Positions 51,882-60,394 of a stretch of DNA of 64,000 nt are shown here, in pieces. The position numbers were made by a program, and so were the translations under genes. Source of the DNA: Arthrobacter cavernae (lineage in GTDB: Bacteria; Actinomycetota; Actinomycetes; Actinomycetales; Micrococcaceae); contig NZ_JAFNLL010000029.1 of NCBI RefSeq assembly GCF_017368795.1, positions 39,980 to 103,979 of the forward strand, given 5' to 3'. Positions within the stretch are counted from its first letter, which is position 1. Each line of letters starts with the position of its first letter. The notes below the pieces were generated by a model. The model saw only the letters and a program-made list of their open reading frames with translations. It was not told where the DNA came from and did no database searches.

Positions 51882-52751
51882 CTAGATCGAGTATTCCGGA
51901 GCGGCCCAGACGATGACCTCGGGGTGCTCGTAGAAGCGGTAGCCCTGGCCGCGCACGGTGCGGACGGTGTTCGCCAGGCGGCCCAGCTTGGAGCGCAGGC
52001 GGCGGATGTGGACGTCGATGGTGCGCTCGTTCGGCACTTCCTCGGCGTTGCGCCACAGGCCCTCGAGCAGTTCGTCGCGGCCCACGGTGCGCGTGCCGTT
52101 CTCGACGAGGTAGTTCAGGAGTTCGAATTCCTTGAACGTGAGGTTCAGGGATTCCCCGTCCAGGTGCACTTCACGGCGGGCCAGGTCGATCAGCACGCCC
52201 GAGGGGCGCACATCCTGCTGCTGTGCCGGACGGGCAGGTTCGGTGCGCTGGCGGGCGGCCACGGTGGGGTCACCGAAGGTGGAGCGGACGACGTCGAGCG
52301 CGGAACCGGGCGCTCCGGCCGGCGCGACGGCGACGGCTGCGTAGCTCTCGGCGCCCGTCACGAGCGACTGGGCGTAGGCGCGGATCTCCTGGGCGAGCTT
52401 GGCGATCGAGGTGCCGGCAGCCGCCGCGGTTTCCTCATCGATGCCCATGTAGAGGACAAAACCACGGGCCACGTTTTCGTTGGGCACGGGGCGGAGGGCA
52501 CGCTCGGCCGGGGCCACGACGGGCGTGGGGGCAGTCATGGGTGCGGCCTCGCTGGCCGGCACGGCGCGCAGCTGGCCGTACGAGCTGGGGTTGTAGCCCT
52601 GGGGAACATAGCCAGGTGCCTGCTGGCCATTGGCCTGGCTCGGCTGGGCGTACGCCGGGCGGTTGCCGAAGCCGGGACGGAGCCCTGCGTTGGAGGCGGC
52701 CTTGTTGGCGTTACGGACGGAGATGTGGACGTATCCGGATGCAACTGACAT
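51882..52751 (-). CDS. Winged-helix (OmpR/PhoB-type) regulator without receiver domain
   Basis: 289 residues. The C-terminal ~100 residues are a Trans_reg_C winged helix: LDGESLNLTFKEFELLNYLV, NERTIDVHIRRLRSKLG and VRTVRGQGYRFYE. The N-terminal ~190 residues are not a receiver: a Pro/Gln/Ala/Tyr-rich disordered stretch, then a small helical region (MGIDEETAAAAGTSIAKLAQEIRAYAQ in part). Such proteins occur in Micrococcales next to growth-control genes; function is unknown. ATG has GAGGT ten bases upstream. Its long 5' region contains a direct repeat at 52991. Confidence 0.82.
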   Translation of the reverse strand: MSVASGYVHISVRNANKAASNAGLRPGFGNRPAYAQPSQANGQQAPGYVPQGYNPSSYGQLRAVPASEAAPMTAPTPVVAPAERALRPVPNENVARGFVLYMGIDEETAAAAGTSIAKLAQEIRAYAQSLVTGAESYAAVAVAPAGAPGSALDVVRSTFGDPTVAARQRTEPARPAQQQDVRPSGVLIDLARREVHLDGESLNLTFKEFELLNYLVENGTRTVGRDELLEGLWRNAEEVPNERTIDVHIRRLRSKLGRLANTVRTVRGQGYRFYEHPEVIVWAAPEYSI

Positions 52752-52990
52752 GGATTGCTTACCTCAAAGTGAATAGCCGTCATCGCGGCTTCGAATGCTG
52801 GTTGTCCCCGCAATGAGTTTGGGGATGGGCGCCCAACGGCGGGCTAGGGGCGAATGCCTGAAACTTTTTTGGGGTGGAAAGTTAGGCTTGCATTCGACAA
52901 CGGCACATCGGGTCACCGGCGGGTGTGCTGGGCCTGACTTCTGCGGCTGCAGGTGCTGTTGAGTTCTTGTTCACATTGGAAGTGTGCAAC

Positions 52991-53020
52991 GTAACAATGG
53001 CAACTTGCAAGTAACAATAG
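52991..53020. promoter_or_regulatory. Direct repeat with central palindrome, candidate regulator site
   Basis: GTAACAATGG (52991) and GTAACAATAG (53011) are spaced exactly 20 bases, about two helical turns, on either side of the palindrome ACTTGCAAGT (53003-53012). OmpR/PhoB-type regulators bind direct repeats, and two such regulators flank this region. Confidence 0.45.
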
Positions 53021-53080
53021 GCCAAAACGTCCACATTCTGAGACGTGGAGCACTATTGTGCCGCAGATCACAATTTGATC

Positions 53081-53167
53081 ATGACGAACGATGACCGGAT
53101 AGCGTGCGGAAATTGTGGCAAATTTCGTCCCTGCGGTGAACATTGTTCGCCCTATACGGCATCATGA
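53081..53167 (+). CDS. Possible 28-residue four-cysteine microprotein (weak)
   Basis: ATG to TGA reads MTNDDRIACGNCGKFRPC then GEHCSPYTAS. Four cysteines in CxxC-x5-CxxxC spacing resemble a zinc knuckle. There is no Shine-Dalgarno sequence, and third codon positions are not strongly G/C, so chance is quite possible. Confidence 0.2.
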   Translation: MTNDDRIACGNCGKFRPCGEHCSPYTAS

Positions 53168-53431
53168 CCCATCGGGTTCGAAGGTTTGCTTTAATCTCGA
53201 ATCCCAAAATCTGAAACAGATGTTGCCTAATCTCAAGCCCGAATCAGCTAGGGTTTGGCCCCAATTTCTGCTACGTGGCGTAGAAGTGGTGCCGCCATGG
53301 CCCGGGCAGCCCGTGCCCGGCACGCCTCGCCCGTCGCGGCCAGCCGCCGCCCTCGTGGTTAGGCTGGAACTCACAGCGTGCTCACAGGTTCGGCAAAGCA
53401 CCGGTTAACCGGCAGATCGGAGAGTTGTCCC

Positions 53432-54172
53432 ATGGCATCCTCGCACTCCATGACCAACAACCTTCCCCAGCTGACCCACCCGGACGGCTCTCCCATCCGC
53501 GCCCTGGTGGTGGACGACGAACCCAGCCTTGCCGAGCTCATGAGCATGGGCCTGCGCATGGCCGGCTGGTCCGTGGCCGTGGCCGGTGACAGCCCCGCAG
53601 CCGTCAAGCTCGCCAAGGATTTCCGCCCCGACGTGCTGGTGCTGGATGTGATGCTGCCAGGGTTCGACGGCGTGGAGCTGCTGGGCAGGATCCGCGCCTT
53701 TGCGCCGGAGGTGCCTGCGCTGTTCCTCACCGCCAAGGATGACGTGCAGGATCGCATCACGGGCCTGGCCGCCGGCGGCGACGACTACGTCACCAAGCCG
53801 TTCAGCATGGAGGAAGTCCTGCTGCGCCTGCACCGCCTGGTCCAGCGCTCCGGCGTTGCCGCGATGGATACGGCCGAGCTGGTGGTGGGCGACCTGACCC
53901 TCAATGTGGACACCCGCGAAGTCACCCGTGCCGGCGAGGACATCCCGTTGACGGCCACACAGTTCGAACTGCTGCGCTATCTCATGGAAAACCCCAAACG
54001 CGTGGTCAGCAAGGCGCAGATCCTGGACCGCGTATGGGACTACGACTTCGGCGGGCAGGCCAACATCGTGGAGCTCTACATCTCCTACCTGCGCAAGAGA
54101 ATCGAAGCCAACCATCCGCCCATGATCCACACCGTGCGCGGCGCCGGCTACGTCATCAAGCCCGCAGACTAG
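53432..54172 (+). CDS. OmpR-family response regulator
   Basis: A 246-residue response regulator. Receiver ~23-135 with acidic pocket VVDDEPS, phosphoacceptor D72 in VLVLDVMLPGFDG and Lys in YVTKPFS. The winged helix ~150-245 includes PLTATQFELLRYLMENP and VELYISYLRKRI. Similar to actinobacterial TrcR/CseB-type regulators. ATG at 53432 with GGAGAG upstream. The histidine kinase gene follows 11 bases later. Confidence 0.93.
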   Translation: MASSHSMTNNLPQLTHPDGSPIRALVVDDEPSLAELMSMGLRMAGWSVAVAGDSPAAVKLAKDFRPDVLVLDVMLPGFDGVELLGRIRAFAPEVPALFLTAKDDVQDRITGLAAGGDDYVTKPFSMEEVLLRLHRLVQRSGVAAMDTAELVVGDLTLNVDTREVTRAGEDIPLTATQFELLRYLMENPKRVVSKAQILDRVWDYDFGGQANIVELYISYLRKRIEANHPPMIHTVRGAGYVIKPAD

Positions 54173-54183
54173 GCCGGGGCAGC

Positions 54184-55674
54184 ATGTCCACACTCTCCGG
54201 CGCACCCCGTCCCGACGGCCCGCGCTGGCTGAACCCTTCCACCTGGCACTTGCGCACACGCCTCGTCCTGGTGGCCATGGCCCTGCTCGTGGCAATCTGC
54301 GGGGCTGTGGGCCTGGTCAGCTACGCGTCCATGGACCTGTTCCTGACCCGGCAGCTGGACTCCCAGTTGGAACAGGCCTCGCGCCGCGCAACCGAGTTCG
54401 GCAGGCCGCCGTCGAGCCTTCCCTCCGGACGGCCGGATCCGCTGGAGGCGCGCGGCCAAGGCGCCGGGACGCTCAGCGCGCGGATCCTTGGCTCCAAGGT
54501 CAGCAGCGCCGGCGTCCTGGACGCCGATGGTACCCGGGCCACGCTGTCCGCCGAGGACAAGCAGGTCCTGCTCGAACTGCCCCGCGACAACCGTCCCGTT
54601 GACCGCAGCCTCTCCAACGGCGACTACCGCCTGGTGGCCACAGCAACCCCGTACGGCGACGTCATTGTGACCGGGCTGCCGCTGGCCGACAAGCAAAACA
54701 CCGAGACCTCGCTGGTCTGGACCATGGTGTTCGTTTCCCTGGGCGGGCTGGCGCTGATCGGGCTTACGGGGACGGCGGTGATCCGGCGGACCATGCGGCC
54801 GCTGGAGCAGCTGTCCGAGGTGGCCACCGAGGTGTCCCGCTTGCCGCTCGACGCCGGTGAGGTGGCACTTGCGGTGCGGGTTCCGGCGCAGGCGGCCCAC
54901 CCGGGCACAGAGGTCGGCAGCGTCGGCCATGCCCTGAACCTCATGCTCAACAACGTCTCCAATGCGCTCGAGGCCCGGCAGGAAAGCGAGACGAAGGTGC
55001 GCCAATTCGTGGCCGATGCCTCGCATGAGCTGCGCACACCCCTGACGGCCATCCGCGGCTACACGGAGTTGCTGCGCATGACGGAGACGTTCACCGATGA
55101 CGGACGGAAGTCGCTGGCCCGCGTCCAGAGCCAGTCCGAGCGCATGACCGCCCTGGTGGAGGACCTGCTGCTCCTGGCCCGCCTGGACGAAGGCCAACCG
55201 CTCAAGCTGGCGGACGTGGACCTCACGCAGCTGGTGATCGAGACCGTCAGCGATGAGAGAGTCATGGCCCCGGAGCATGTCTGGCAGCTCAGGCTTCCGG
55301 ACGAGCCCGTGACCGTCCGCGGCGACGCCAAGCAGCTGCACCAGGTGCTGGCCAACCTGCTGTCCAACGCGCGCAAGCACACCGAGGCAGGCACCATCGT
55401 GGTCACGGGGGTCATGCTCTCGTCGGACGGCAGCGCCGTGGTCACCGTGACGGACAACGGGCCCGGAATTCCGCCGGAGTTCCAGGGCCGGATCTTCTCC
55501 CGCTTCGCCCGTGCCGACGCCGCCAGGTCAGGTTCCGAGGGGACGTCCGGGCTGGGCTTGTCGATCGTGGAATCGATCGTGCACGCCCACGGCGGCAGCG
55601 TGGAAGTGACCTCCCGGCCGGGCCGGACCGAGTTTGCTTTGCGGTTGCCGGTGGCGCGGAGCGAGGTTCGGTAA
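54184..55674 (+). CDS. Two-component sensor histidine kinase
   Basis: A 496-residue membrane kinase. Helix 1 at ~26-48, an extracellular sensor loop of ~130 residues, helix 2 at ~178-200, HAMP, then the dimerisation helix with H281 in FVADASHELRTPLTAIRGY. The ATPase domain has N-box LLSNARKH, G1 DNGPGIP and G2 GLGLSIV. It phosphorylates the OmpR-type partner encoded just upstream. The stimulus is unknown. Confidence 0.94.
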   Translation: MSTLSGAPRPDGPRWLNPSTWHLRTRLVLVAMALLVAICGAVGLVSYASMDLFLTRQLDSQLEQASRRATEFGRPPSSLPSGRPDPLEARGQGAGTLSARILGSKVSSAGVLDADGTRATLSAEDKQVLLELPRDNRPVDRSLSNGDYRLVATATPYGDVIVTGLPLADKQNTETSLVWTMVFVSLGGLALIGLTGTAVIRRTMRPLEQLSEVATEVSRLPLDAGEVALAVRVPAQAAHPGTEVGSVGHALNLMLNNVSNALEARQESETKVRQFVADASHELRTPLTAIRGYTELLRMTETFTDDGRKSLARVQSQSERMTALVEDLLLLARLDEGQPLKLADVDLTQLVIETVSDERVMAPEHVWQLRLPDEPVTVRGDAKQLHQVLANLLSNARKHTEAGTIVVTGVMLSSDGSAVVTVTDNGPGIPPEFQGRIFSRFARADAARSGSEGTSGLGLSIVESIVHAHGGSVEVTSRPGRTEFALRLPVARSEVR

Positions 55675-55776
55675 CGAATTGCGCAAGGCGACGCACCGCC
55701 GTCGTGATCTCTGTTACCTAAATGTGACTTAAGTGGAAAGCTCCTGTACCGTCGAACGGGTGAGCCGACCGTTCCG

Positions 55777-55961
55777 GCGCACCTCCGGGCAGACGCCGAG
55801 CTCTGCCACTGCCCGGATTCCGCTACTTCAAGGCAGAGACGGGGGACCCAGAGTCTCCGGGCCATGGCTTCCATGCCGGCCCTAGGGGTGAAGCCGCAAC
55901 GCCACGCGTGCGGCCGGATGACCTCATCCGAATCCGACAGCTAACTCCGCAGGCGCCGAGA
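55777..55961 (+). promoter_or_regulatory. ydaO-type cyclic di-AMP riboswitch
   Basis: Leader with the ydaO/yuaA conserved blocks in order: GACGGGGGACCCA (near 55838), GGGGTGAAGCCGCAA (55885) and GAATCCGACAGCTAACTCCG followed by CAGGCG (to about 55955). Paired regions such as CTCTGCC/GGCAGAG frame them. It ends a few bases before the ribosome site of a secreted cell-wall protein, the standard partner in actinobacteria. High c-di-AMP is expected to lower expression. Confidence 0.88.
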
Positions 55962-55972
55962 GGTATACACCC

Positions 55973-56755
55973 ATGTCTTCCAAGGATCAGTCGCGCCCTG
56001 AATCGCGCCACCGCGGCGAAAACGCCGCCCCGCTGAGCACGCCCCAGAGCGTTCTGAAGAACGCCGCCCGCGGCGGCAAGACCCAGCGCATGTCCGTTGT
56101 GGCCGGCGTCGTGGCCGCCCTGCTGGGTGCCGCATCCGTCGGCCAGGCTGCCGATGCAGCCTTCAAGGCACCGGAGCTAAACCGCGTCTCGGAGACCCAG
56201 GCAACCGCGCAGGCCAGCGTCTCGGACATCGACGCTGAAATGGCCATCCTCAAGAAGGCTGCCGCTGAAAAGACAGCAGCCGACAAGGCCGCCGCCGCGA
56301 AGGCTGCGGCGGACAAAGCAGCAGCGGACAAAGCCGCGGCTGACAAGGCCGCCGCCGAGAAGGCAGCAGCCGAGGCCGCCGCCAAGCAGGCCGCCGACGC
56401 CGCAGCTGCCGCGGCAGCCGCTGCAGCGGCCGCTCCGGTAGCCGTCGATGACCCCGCAGGCGCCAAGGCCTACGCCGCCAGCCAGCTGGCAGCCTACGGC
56501 TGGGGCCAGGACCAGATGTCCGCCCTGAGCATCCTCTGGGAGAAGGAATCCAACTGGCGCACCACGGCCACGAACCCTTCCAGCGGCGCCTACGGCATCG
56601 TGCAGTCCCTGCCCGCGTCCAAGTTGGCTTCCGCGGGTGCCGACTGGCAAACCAACTACAAGACCCAGATCCAGTGGGGCCTGAACTACATCAAGGAGCG
56701 CTACGGCTCCCCCGCAGCCGCGCTGGGCTTCCACTACGCCAACAACTGGTACTAA
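55973..56755 (+). CDS. Secreted SLT/resuscitation-like cell-wall protein
   Basis: 260 residues. A membrane/signal segment at ~40-62 (MSVVAGVVAALLGAASVGQA), then an Ala/Lys-rich helical stalk made of repeated AAADK units (~90-150), then a ~95-residue C-terminal SLT-like domain. That domain has the candidate catalytic Glu in LWEKESNWRTTATNPSSGAYG and ends FHYANNWY, as in aggregation-promoting-factor/transglycosylase-like proteins. It probably cleaves or remodels peptidoglycan. AGAGGT precedes the ATG. Control by the c-di-AMP riboswitch fits cell-wall homeostasis. Confidence 0.87.
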   Translation: MSSKDQSRPESRHRGENAAPLSTPQSVLKNAARGGKTQRMSVVAGVVAALLGAASVGQAADAAFKAPELNRVSETQATAQASVSDIDAEMAILKKAAAEKTAADKAAAAKAAADKAAADKAAADKAAAEKAAAEAAAKQAADAAAAAAAAAAAAPVAVDDPAGAKAYAASQLAAYGWGQDQMSALSILWEKESNWRTTATNPSSGAYGIVQSLPASKLASAGADWQTNYKTQIQWGLNYIKERYGSPAAALGFHYANNWY

Positions 56756-56797
56756 GCCGGCCCGGTACCGGTCCGGCCCCGCTGCCGCACTGATTTT

Positions 56798-56830
56798 GGA
56801 AGGCCCGTTCGCTGGGGGAACGGGCCTTCC
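56798..56830. terminator. Terminator after the SLT-like gene
   Basis: A perfect 13-bp stem (GGAAGGCCCGTTC and complement) with a 7-base loop. Confidence 0.85.
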
Positions 56831-56903
56831 TGCACGTCCGGCCCGGTTGACCCGGTTCCGCCGTTGATTCAGCAGATCCGGCGGCCTGGAGCGACAGTTG
56901 TCC

Positions 56904-57575
56904 TCAGAGCGACAGCGTGATGAGGCGGCCGCCGTCGTCGGCTGTGATCGCTGCGGTGACGGCCGAGTAGTCGCGGATCCGCCACATGCCCTCCGCGAGC
57001 CCACCGGCGCCGCCCACCACCACAGTCCGCATCCCGGCGGCGCGTGCGGCGGCAATGCCCGCCGGTGCGTCCTCAAAAACCACGACGTCGGCCGGCTCGG
57101 CGCCCAGCAGCGCGGCGGCTTTGAGATAGCCCTCCGGGTCCGGCTTGCCGCGAGTCACCGCCTCGGAGGTGACCGCCGTCGTCGGCATGGCAAGGCCCGC
57201 CGCCCGCATGCGGACGTCGGCCAGGATGCTGTCCGCGGAGGTGACCAGGGCGACGGCGTCAGTTGGCAGAGATTGCAGCAGCGCCGCGGCGCCGGGCAGC
57301 GCGACGATGCCCTCCGTGCGGCTCCGCTCCATCTCGCCGAGCTCACCGGCCAGGGCCTCGATGTCTGCGCCGGCCGGGGCGAAGCGGCGCACCGTGTCCT
57401 TGGCCTGGACGCCGTGCGAGGTGCGCAGGATCTCGGCGATGTCCAGGCTGTAGCGGGCCGCGAACTCGCCCCATACCTGTTCCACGATCGCGGTGGAATC
57501 GACCAGCGTGCCGTCCATGTCGAAGAGGATGGCACGCGTGGTGAGGGTTGACGGGGATCCGGTAGGCAGGCTCAT
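56904..57575 (-). CDS. HAD-family sugar-phosphate phosphatase/mutase-like hydrolase
   Basis: A 223-residue HAD subfamily I protein. Nucleophile motif FDMDGTLVDS (D19, D21), motif II VTSAD, motif III Lys in TRGKPDPEGYL and acidic motif IV VVFEDAPAGI. The helical cap lies between motifs I and II. Closest in style to DOG/GS1-like sugar phosphatases and beta-phosphoglucomutase. Substrate not predictable. ATG at 57575. Confidence 0.88.
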   Translation of the reverse strand: MSLPTGSPSTLTTRAILFDMDGTLVDSTAIVEQVWGEFAARYSLDIAEILRTSHGVQAKDTVRRFAPAGADIEALAGELGEMERSRTEGIVALPGAAALLQSLPTDAVALVTSADSILADVRMRAAGLAMPTTAVTSEAVTRGKPDPEGYLKAAALLGAEPADVVVFEDAPAGIAAARAAGMRTVVVGGAGGLAEGMWRIRDYSAVTAAITADDGGRLITLSL

Positions 57576-57632
57576 GGCTCCATCCTGCCCTTGCCACCGG
57601 GCCGGCGCGCAACTTTTACGGCGTGAGTCCTG

Positions 57633-58010
57633 TTAGCCGTTGGGCCTGCCCGGGAGGTACTGCACGGCCCACTTGTTGCCGTCCGGGTCGGAGAAGTACA
57701 CGAAGTGGCCCCAGTCCTGGATGTCCACATCGCTGACGTCCACGCCGTTGGCCTTGAGGTGGTCGCGGGCCTTCTGGATGTCGCTCACCACCATCTGCAG
57801 GCTGGGGGCGGTGCCCGGAGGGGCATCGTTGAGGCCCTCGCCGATGCAGATGGAACATGCGGAGCCGGGCGGTGTCAGTTGCACGAAGCGGATGCCATCC
57901 GTGGGCCGTTCGTCGTAGTCGGCGTTGAAGCCGACCTTGTTGACGTAGAAATCCTTGGCGACGTCCACGTCCGACACGGGCACAAACACAAGTTCAAGTT
58001 TCCAGTCCAT
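57633..58010 (-). CDS. Single-domain VOC-family protein
   Basis: 125 residues, one VOC module: LELVFVPVSDVDVAKDFYVN at the start and FVYFSDPDGNKWAVQYLP at the end, with the metal-site Glu-type position in the last strand replaced by Gln. It resembles glyoxalase-like or antibiotic-binding proteins. The ATG at 58010 fits the domain start; the longer frame upstream is unsupported. It lies 57 bases upstream-to-downstream of the HAD gene but with its own start region. Confidence 0.82.
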   Translation of the reverse strand: MDWKLELVFVPVSDVDVAKDFYVNKVGFNADYDERPTDGIRFVQLTPPGSACSICIGEGLNDAPPGTAPSLQMVVSDIQKARDHLKANGVDVSDVDIQDWGHFVYFSDPDGNKWAVQYLPGRPNG

Positions 58011-58217
58011 GCGCCACAGGCTAACGGCGGAGGCAGGAAAGCGGTAGAGGTCAATCGTTAGCTCCGACGCTCCTGCCCAGTTGCCGGCCTCGGAGGCCGC
58101 CGTGAATCGCGGCGAACCCCGGAAATCCGCGGCACCTGGCGCTCGCGAGCAAAGCAACTGGGAGGGAACGCCGCGCGCCGCGGCGCCGGGCGGGCCGGGC
58201 CCCGGCCACAGACGAAA

Positions 58218-58249
58218 GCGGCGGCCCCCGCCATCGGGACCGCCGCCGT
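58218..58249 (-). terminator. Terminator of upp
   Basis: On the minus strand a GC-rich stem (GGCGGCGGTCCC with GGGGCCGCCGC) is followed by TTTCGTC. It is just past the upp stop. Confidence 0.75.
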
Positions 58250-58263
58250 CGTACGTGTTGGAA

Positions 58264-58899
58264 CTAACCAGCCACGCCGTAAAGGCGGTCGCCGGCGTCG
58301 CCCAGGCCCGGAACGATGTAGGACTTTTCGTTGAGCTTCTCGTCGATCGAGGCCAGCACGATCTTGACGTTGGCGTCCGAGAGCTCTTCTTCCAGCTTGG
58401 CCAGGCCCTCGGGGGCGGCAAGCAGGCAGATGCAGGTGACGTCCGAGGCGCCGCGCTTGAAGAGGAACTTGATGGCCTCGCGCAGGGTGCCGCCGGTGGC
58501 CAGCATCGGGTCCAGCACGAAGATCTGGCGGCCGGTGAGGTCCTCGGGGAGGCGCTCGGCGTAGGTGATGATGTCCAGGGTCTCTTCGTCGCGGGCCATG
58601 CCCAGGAAGCCGACCTCGGCGGTGGGGACCAGCTTGGTCATGCCCTCGAGCATGCCGAGCCCGGCGCGCAGGATGGGGACCACCAGTGGCGTGGGCTTGG
58701 TGAACGCAGTCCCGACGGTCTTGGTGACCGGGGTCTCGATTTCCACCGGCTGGGTCTTCACCTCGCGTGTGGCCTCGTACGCCAGCAGCGTGACGAGTTC
58801 CTCCGTGAGTTGACGGAATACCGGGGAGGGCGTGTTCTTATCCCGCAGAACGGTGAGCTTGTGAGCGACCAGCGGGTGGTCCACGACGAGTGTGCGCAT
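58264..58899 (-). CDS. upp: Uracil phosphoribosyltransferase
   Basis: A 211-residue UPRT, standard length. PRPP loop [12 protein letters not shown], the uracil-binding C-terminus [15 protein letters not shown] and the flexible-loop region [13 protein letters not shown]. It salvages uracil with PRPP to UMP. It is divergent from tadA with 23 bases between starts, so promoters overlap. Confidence 0.96.
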   Translation of the reverse strand: MRTLVVDHPLVAHKLTVLRDKNTPSPVFRQLTEELVTLLAYEATREVKTQPVEIETPVTKTVGTAFTKPTPLVVPILRAGLGMLEGMTKLVPTAEVGFLGMARDEETLDIITYAERLPEDLTGRQIFVLDPMLATGGTLREAIKFLFKRGASDVTCICLLAAPEGLAKLEEELSDANVKIVLASIDEKLNEKSYIVPGLGDAGDRLYGVAG

Positions 58900-58922
58900 G
58901 CCTCCAAAACTATCATTGAGCT

Positions 58923-59432
58923 ATGAGCACCAACGAGCTTTATCACGCAGAACACATTGCCTGGATGGGGCTCGCCCTTGACCAGGCCCGGCAGGCCTTG
59001 GAGACGGAGGACGTGCCGATCGGCGCCGTCGTGTTGGGGCCCGACGGCGGGGTGCTGGGTGTCGGGCGCAACGAACGCGAAGTGCACGGCGATCCTACGG
59101 CGCACGCCGAAATTGTCGCCATCCGCGAGGCGGCGGCCGCGCTGCAGCGCCATGCCCGGGAGCTCGGCGAGGGCGGGGACGGCTGGCGGCTGGAAGACTG
59201 CACGCTGGTGGTCACGCTGGAGCCGTGCGCGATGTGCGCCGGAGCCGTTGTGTTGGCCCGGATTCCGCGGGTGGTGTTCGGCGCCTGGGACGACAAGGCC
59301 GGTGCCGTGGGCTCGGTGTTCGACATCCTCCGCGAACGCCGCCTGAACCACTGGGTGGAGGTCTACGCCGGCGTCCGCGAGGAGGAGTGCGCGGCCCTGC
59401 TGCGCGACTTCTTCGCCGCGCACCGGGCGTAG
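58923..59432 (+). CDS. tadA: tRNA-specific adenosine deaminase
   Basis: A 169-residue zinc deaminase. Zinc His61 with catalytic Glu63 in PTAHAEIVAI, and the two Cys in EPCAMCAGA (102, 105). It converts A34 to inosine in tRNA-Arg(ACG), the tRNA encoded at 31974. Length and motif spacing fit TadA. It has a small insertion (residues ~78-92) compared with E. coli. Confidence 0.93.
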   Translation: MSTNELYHAEHIAWMGLALDQARQALETEDVPIGAVVLGPDGGVLGVGRNEREVHGDPTAHAEIVAIREAAAALQRHARELGEGGDGWRLEDCTLVVTLEPCAMCAGAVVLARIPRVVFGAWDDKAGAVGSVFDILRERRLNHWVEVYAGVREEECAALLRDFFAAHRA

Positions 59433-59512
59433 CTGACCATCGGGCGTAGCTGCAAGTCAGGAGCGCTGGAACCGTGGAACGTCAGCCGGGTAAGGCAAGC
59501 CCGGGAACGGGC

Positions 59513-59794
59513 TTAGCTGGAACGCGTCTCGGCCGTCTGTCCGGCACCGCTTGCGGCCTGGTTCCGGCGCCAGCGCCGCCGCAGATCCAAGGCAGCCAGG
59601 AACCCGGCGACGGGCGTCAGGACCACCGAGGCGTAGATGAACAGCGTCCAGCCGAGTGCAGCCAAGGGCGGCTGGTTCAGGCTCAACATGTGCAGGCCAC
59701 CGAGCAGGCCGACGGTCCAGAAAAGCAGCACGGCAAAGAGCACGGTGGCTGCCGGGAAATACTCGCTGGATACGGCCTTCTTTACGGTTTCCAC
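59513..59794 (-). CDS. Small hypothetical membrane protein
   Basis: 93 residues from a GTG at 59794. Two membrane helices (FPAATVLFAVLLFWTVGLLGG; LGWTLFIYASVVLTPVAGFL) and a basic cytoplasmic tail (DLRRRWRRNQ). No known family. The ribosome site is weak (AGAAAG). Confidence 0.6.
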   Translation of the reverse strand: METVKKAVSSEYFPAATVLFAVLLFWTVGLLGGLHMLSLNQPPLAALGWTLFIYASVVLTPVAGFLAALDLRRRWRRNQAASGAGQTAETRSS

Positions 59795-59967
59795 GACTGT
59801 TCTTTCTGTGTGCCCGGGCTGCCTGCCGGGGAAGGGTTCTGTGGGGGTCTTCTCCAGTATGCGGCCAGTCCACGGCCGATTCCCCGCAGACGCAGCGGAC
59901 GTGATGAAACTAACCAGATGACGGTCTCCCACGGCCGGAAAACCGCCGGAATTCCCAGGAGGACACC

Positions 59968-60354
59968 ATGGCCATCGCCTTCAACCACACCATCGTCTAC
60001 GCCACGGACAAACGCCGTTCCGCCGAGTTCCTGGCCCGGGTCCTGGGCCTGCCGCAGCCCCGGCCCATGTGGTCCTTCCTGACGGTCGCCCTGGAGCACG
60101 GCGTCGCCCTCGATTTCGCCACGGCCACGCGTGAAATCTCCCCGCAGCACTATGCGTTCCTGGTCAGCGAGGACGAGTTCAACAGCATCTTCGAGCGCAT
60201 CCAGGCCGAGGGGATCCCGTACTGGGCGGACCCGGCGCGCTCGCGCCCGCAGCAGGTCAACCACAACGACGGCGGCCGGGGCGTCTACTTCTGCGACCCG
60301 GACGGGCACTTCCTCGAGGCGATCACGCGGCCGTATGGTTCCGGAGCCGCCTGA
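59968..60354 (+). CDS. VOC-family protein
   Basis: 128 residues, one VOC domain: FNHTIVYATDKRRSAEFLARVLG at the start and RGVYFCDPDGHFLEAITRPYG at the end with a metal-site Glu (FLEAI). Likely a small metal-dependent lyase or binding protein. ATG preceded by AGGAGG. Confidence 0.88.
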   Translation: MAIAFNHTIVYATDKRRSAEFLARVLGLPQPRPMWSFLTVALEHGVALDFATATREISPQHYAFLVSEDEFNSIFERIQAEGIPYWADPARSRPQQVNHNDGGRGVYFCDPDGHFLEAITRPYGSGAA

Positions 60355-60394
60355 CGGTTCTGGAGGCGCCTGAGCCAGACGGGCTCCGCGGGGT

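Larger units (their letters stand above)
52752..53431. other. Long intergenic region between two divergent regulators
   Basis: About 680 bases with lower G+C than the flanks and no ordinary gene. It holds a direct repeat at 52991-53020 and one possible cysteine-rich microORF at 53081-53167. Promoters for both flanking regulator genes must be here; no clear -35/-10 pair stood out. Confidence 0.6.

Noticed and set aside
56260..56440. Short repeated units resembling a repeat array
   Set aside because: They are codons of the AAADK protein stalk, not CRISPR; there are no spacers.
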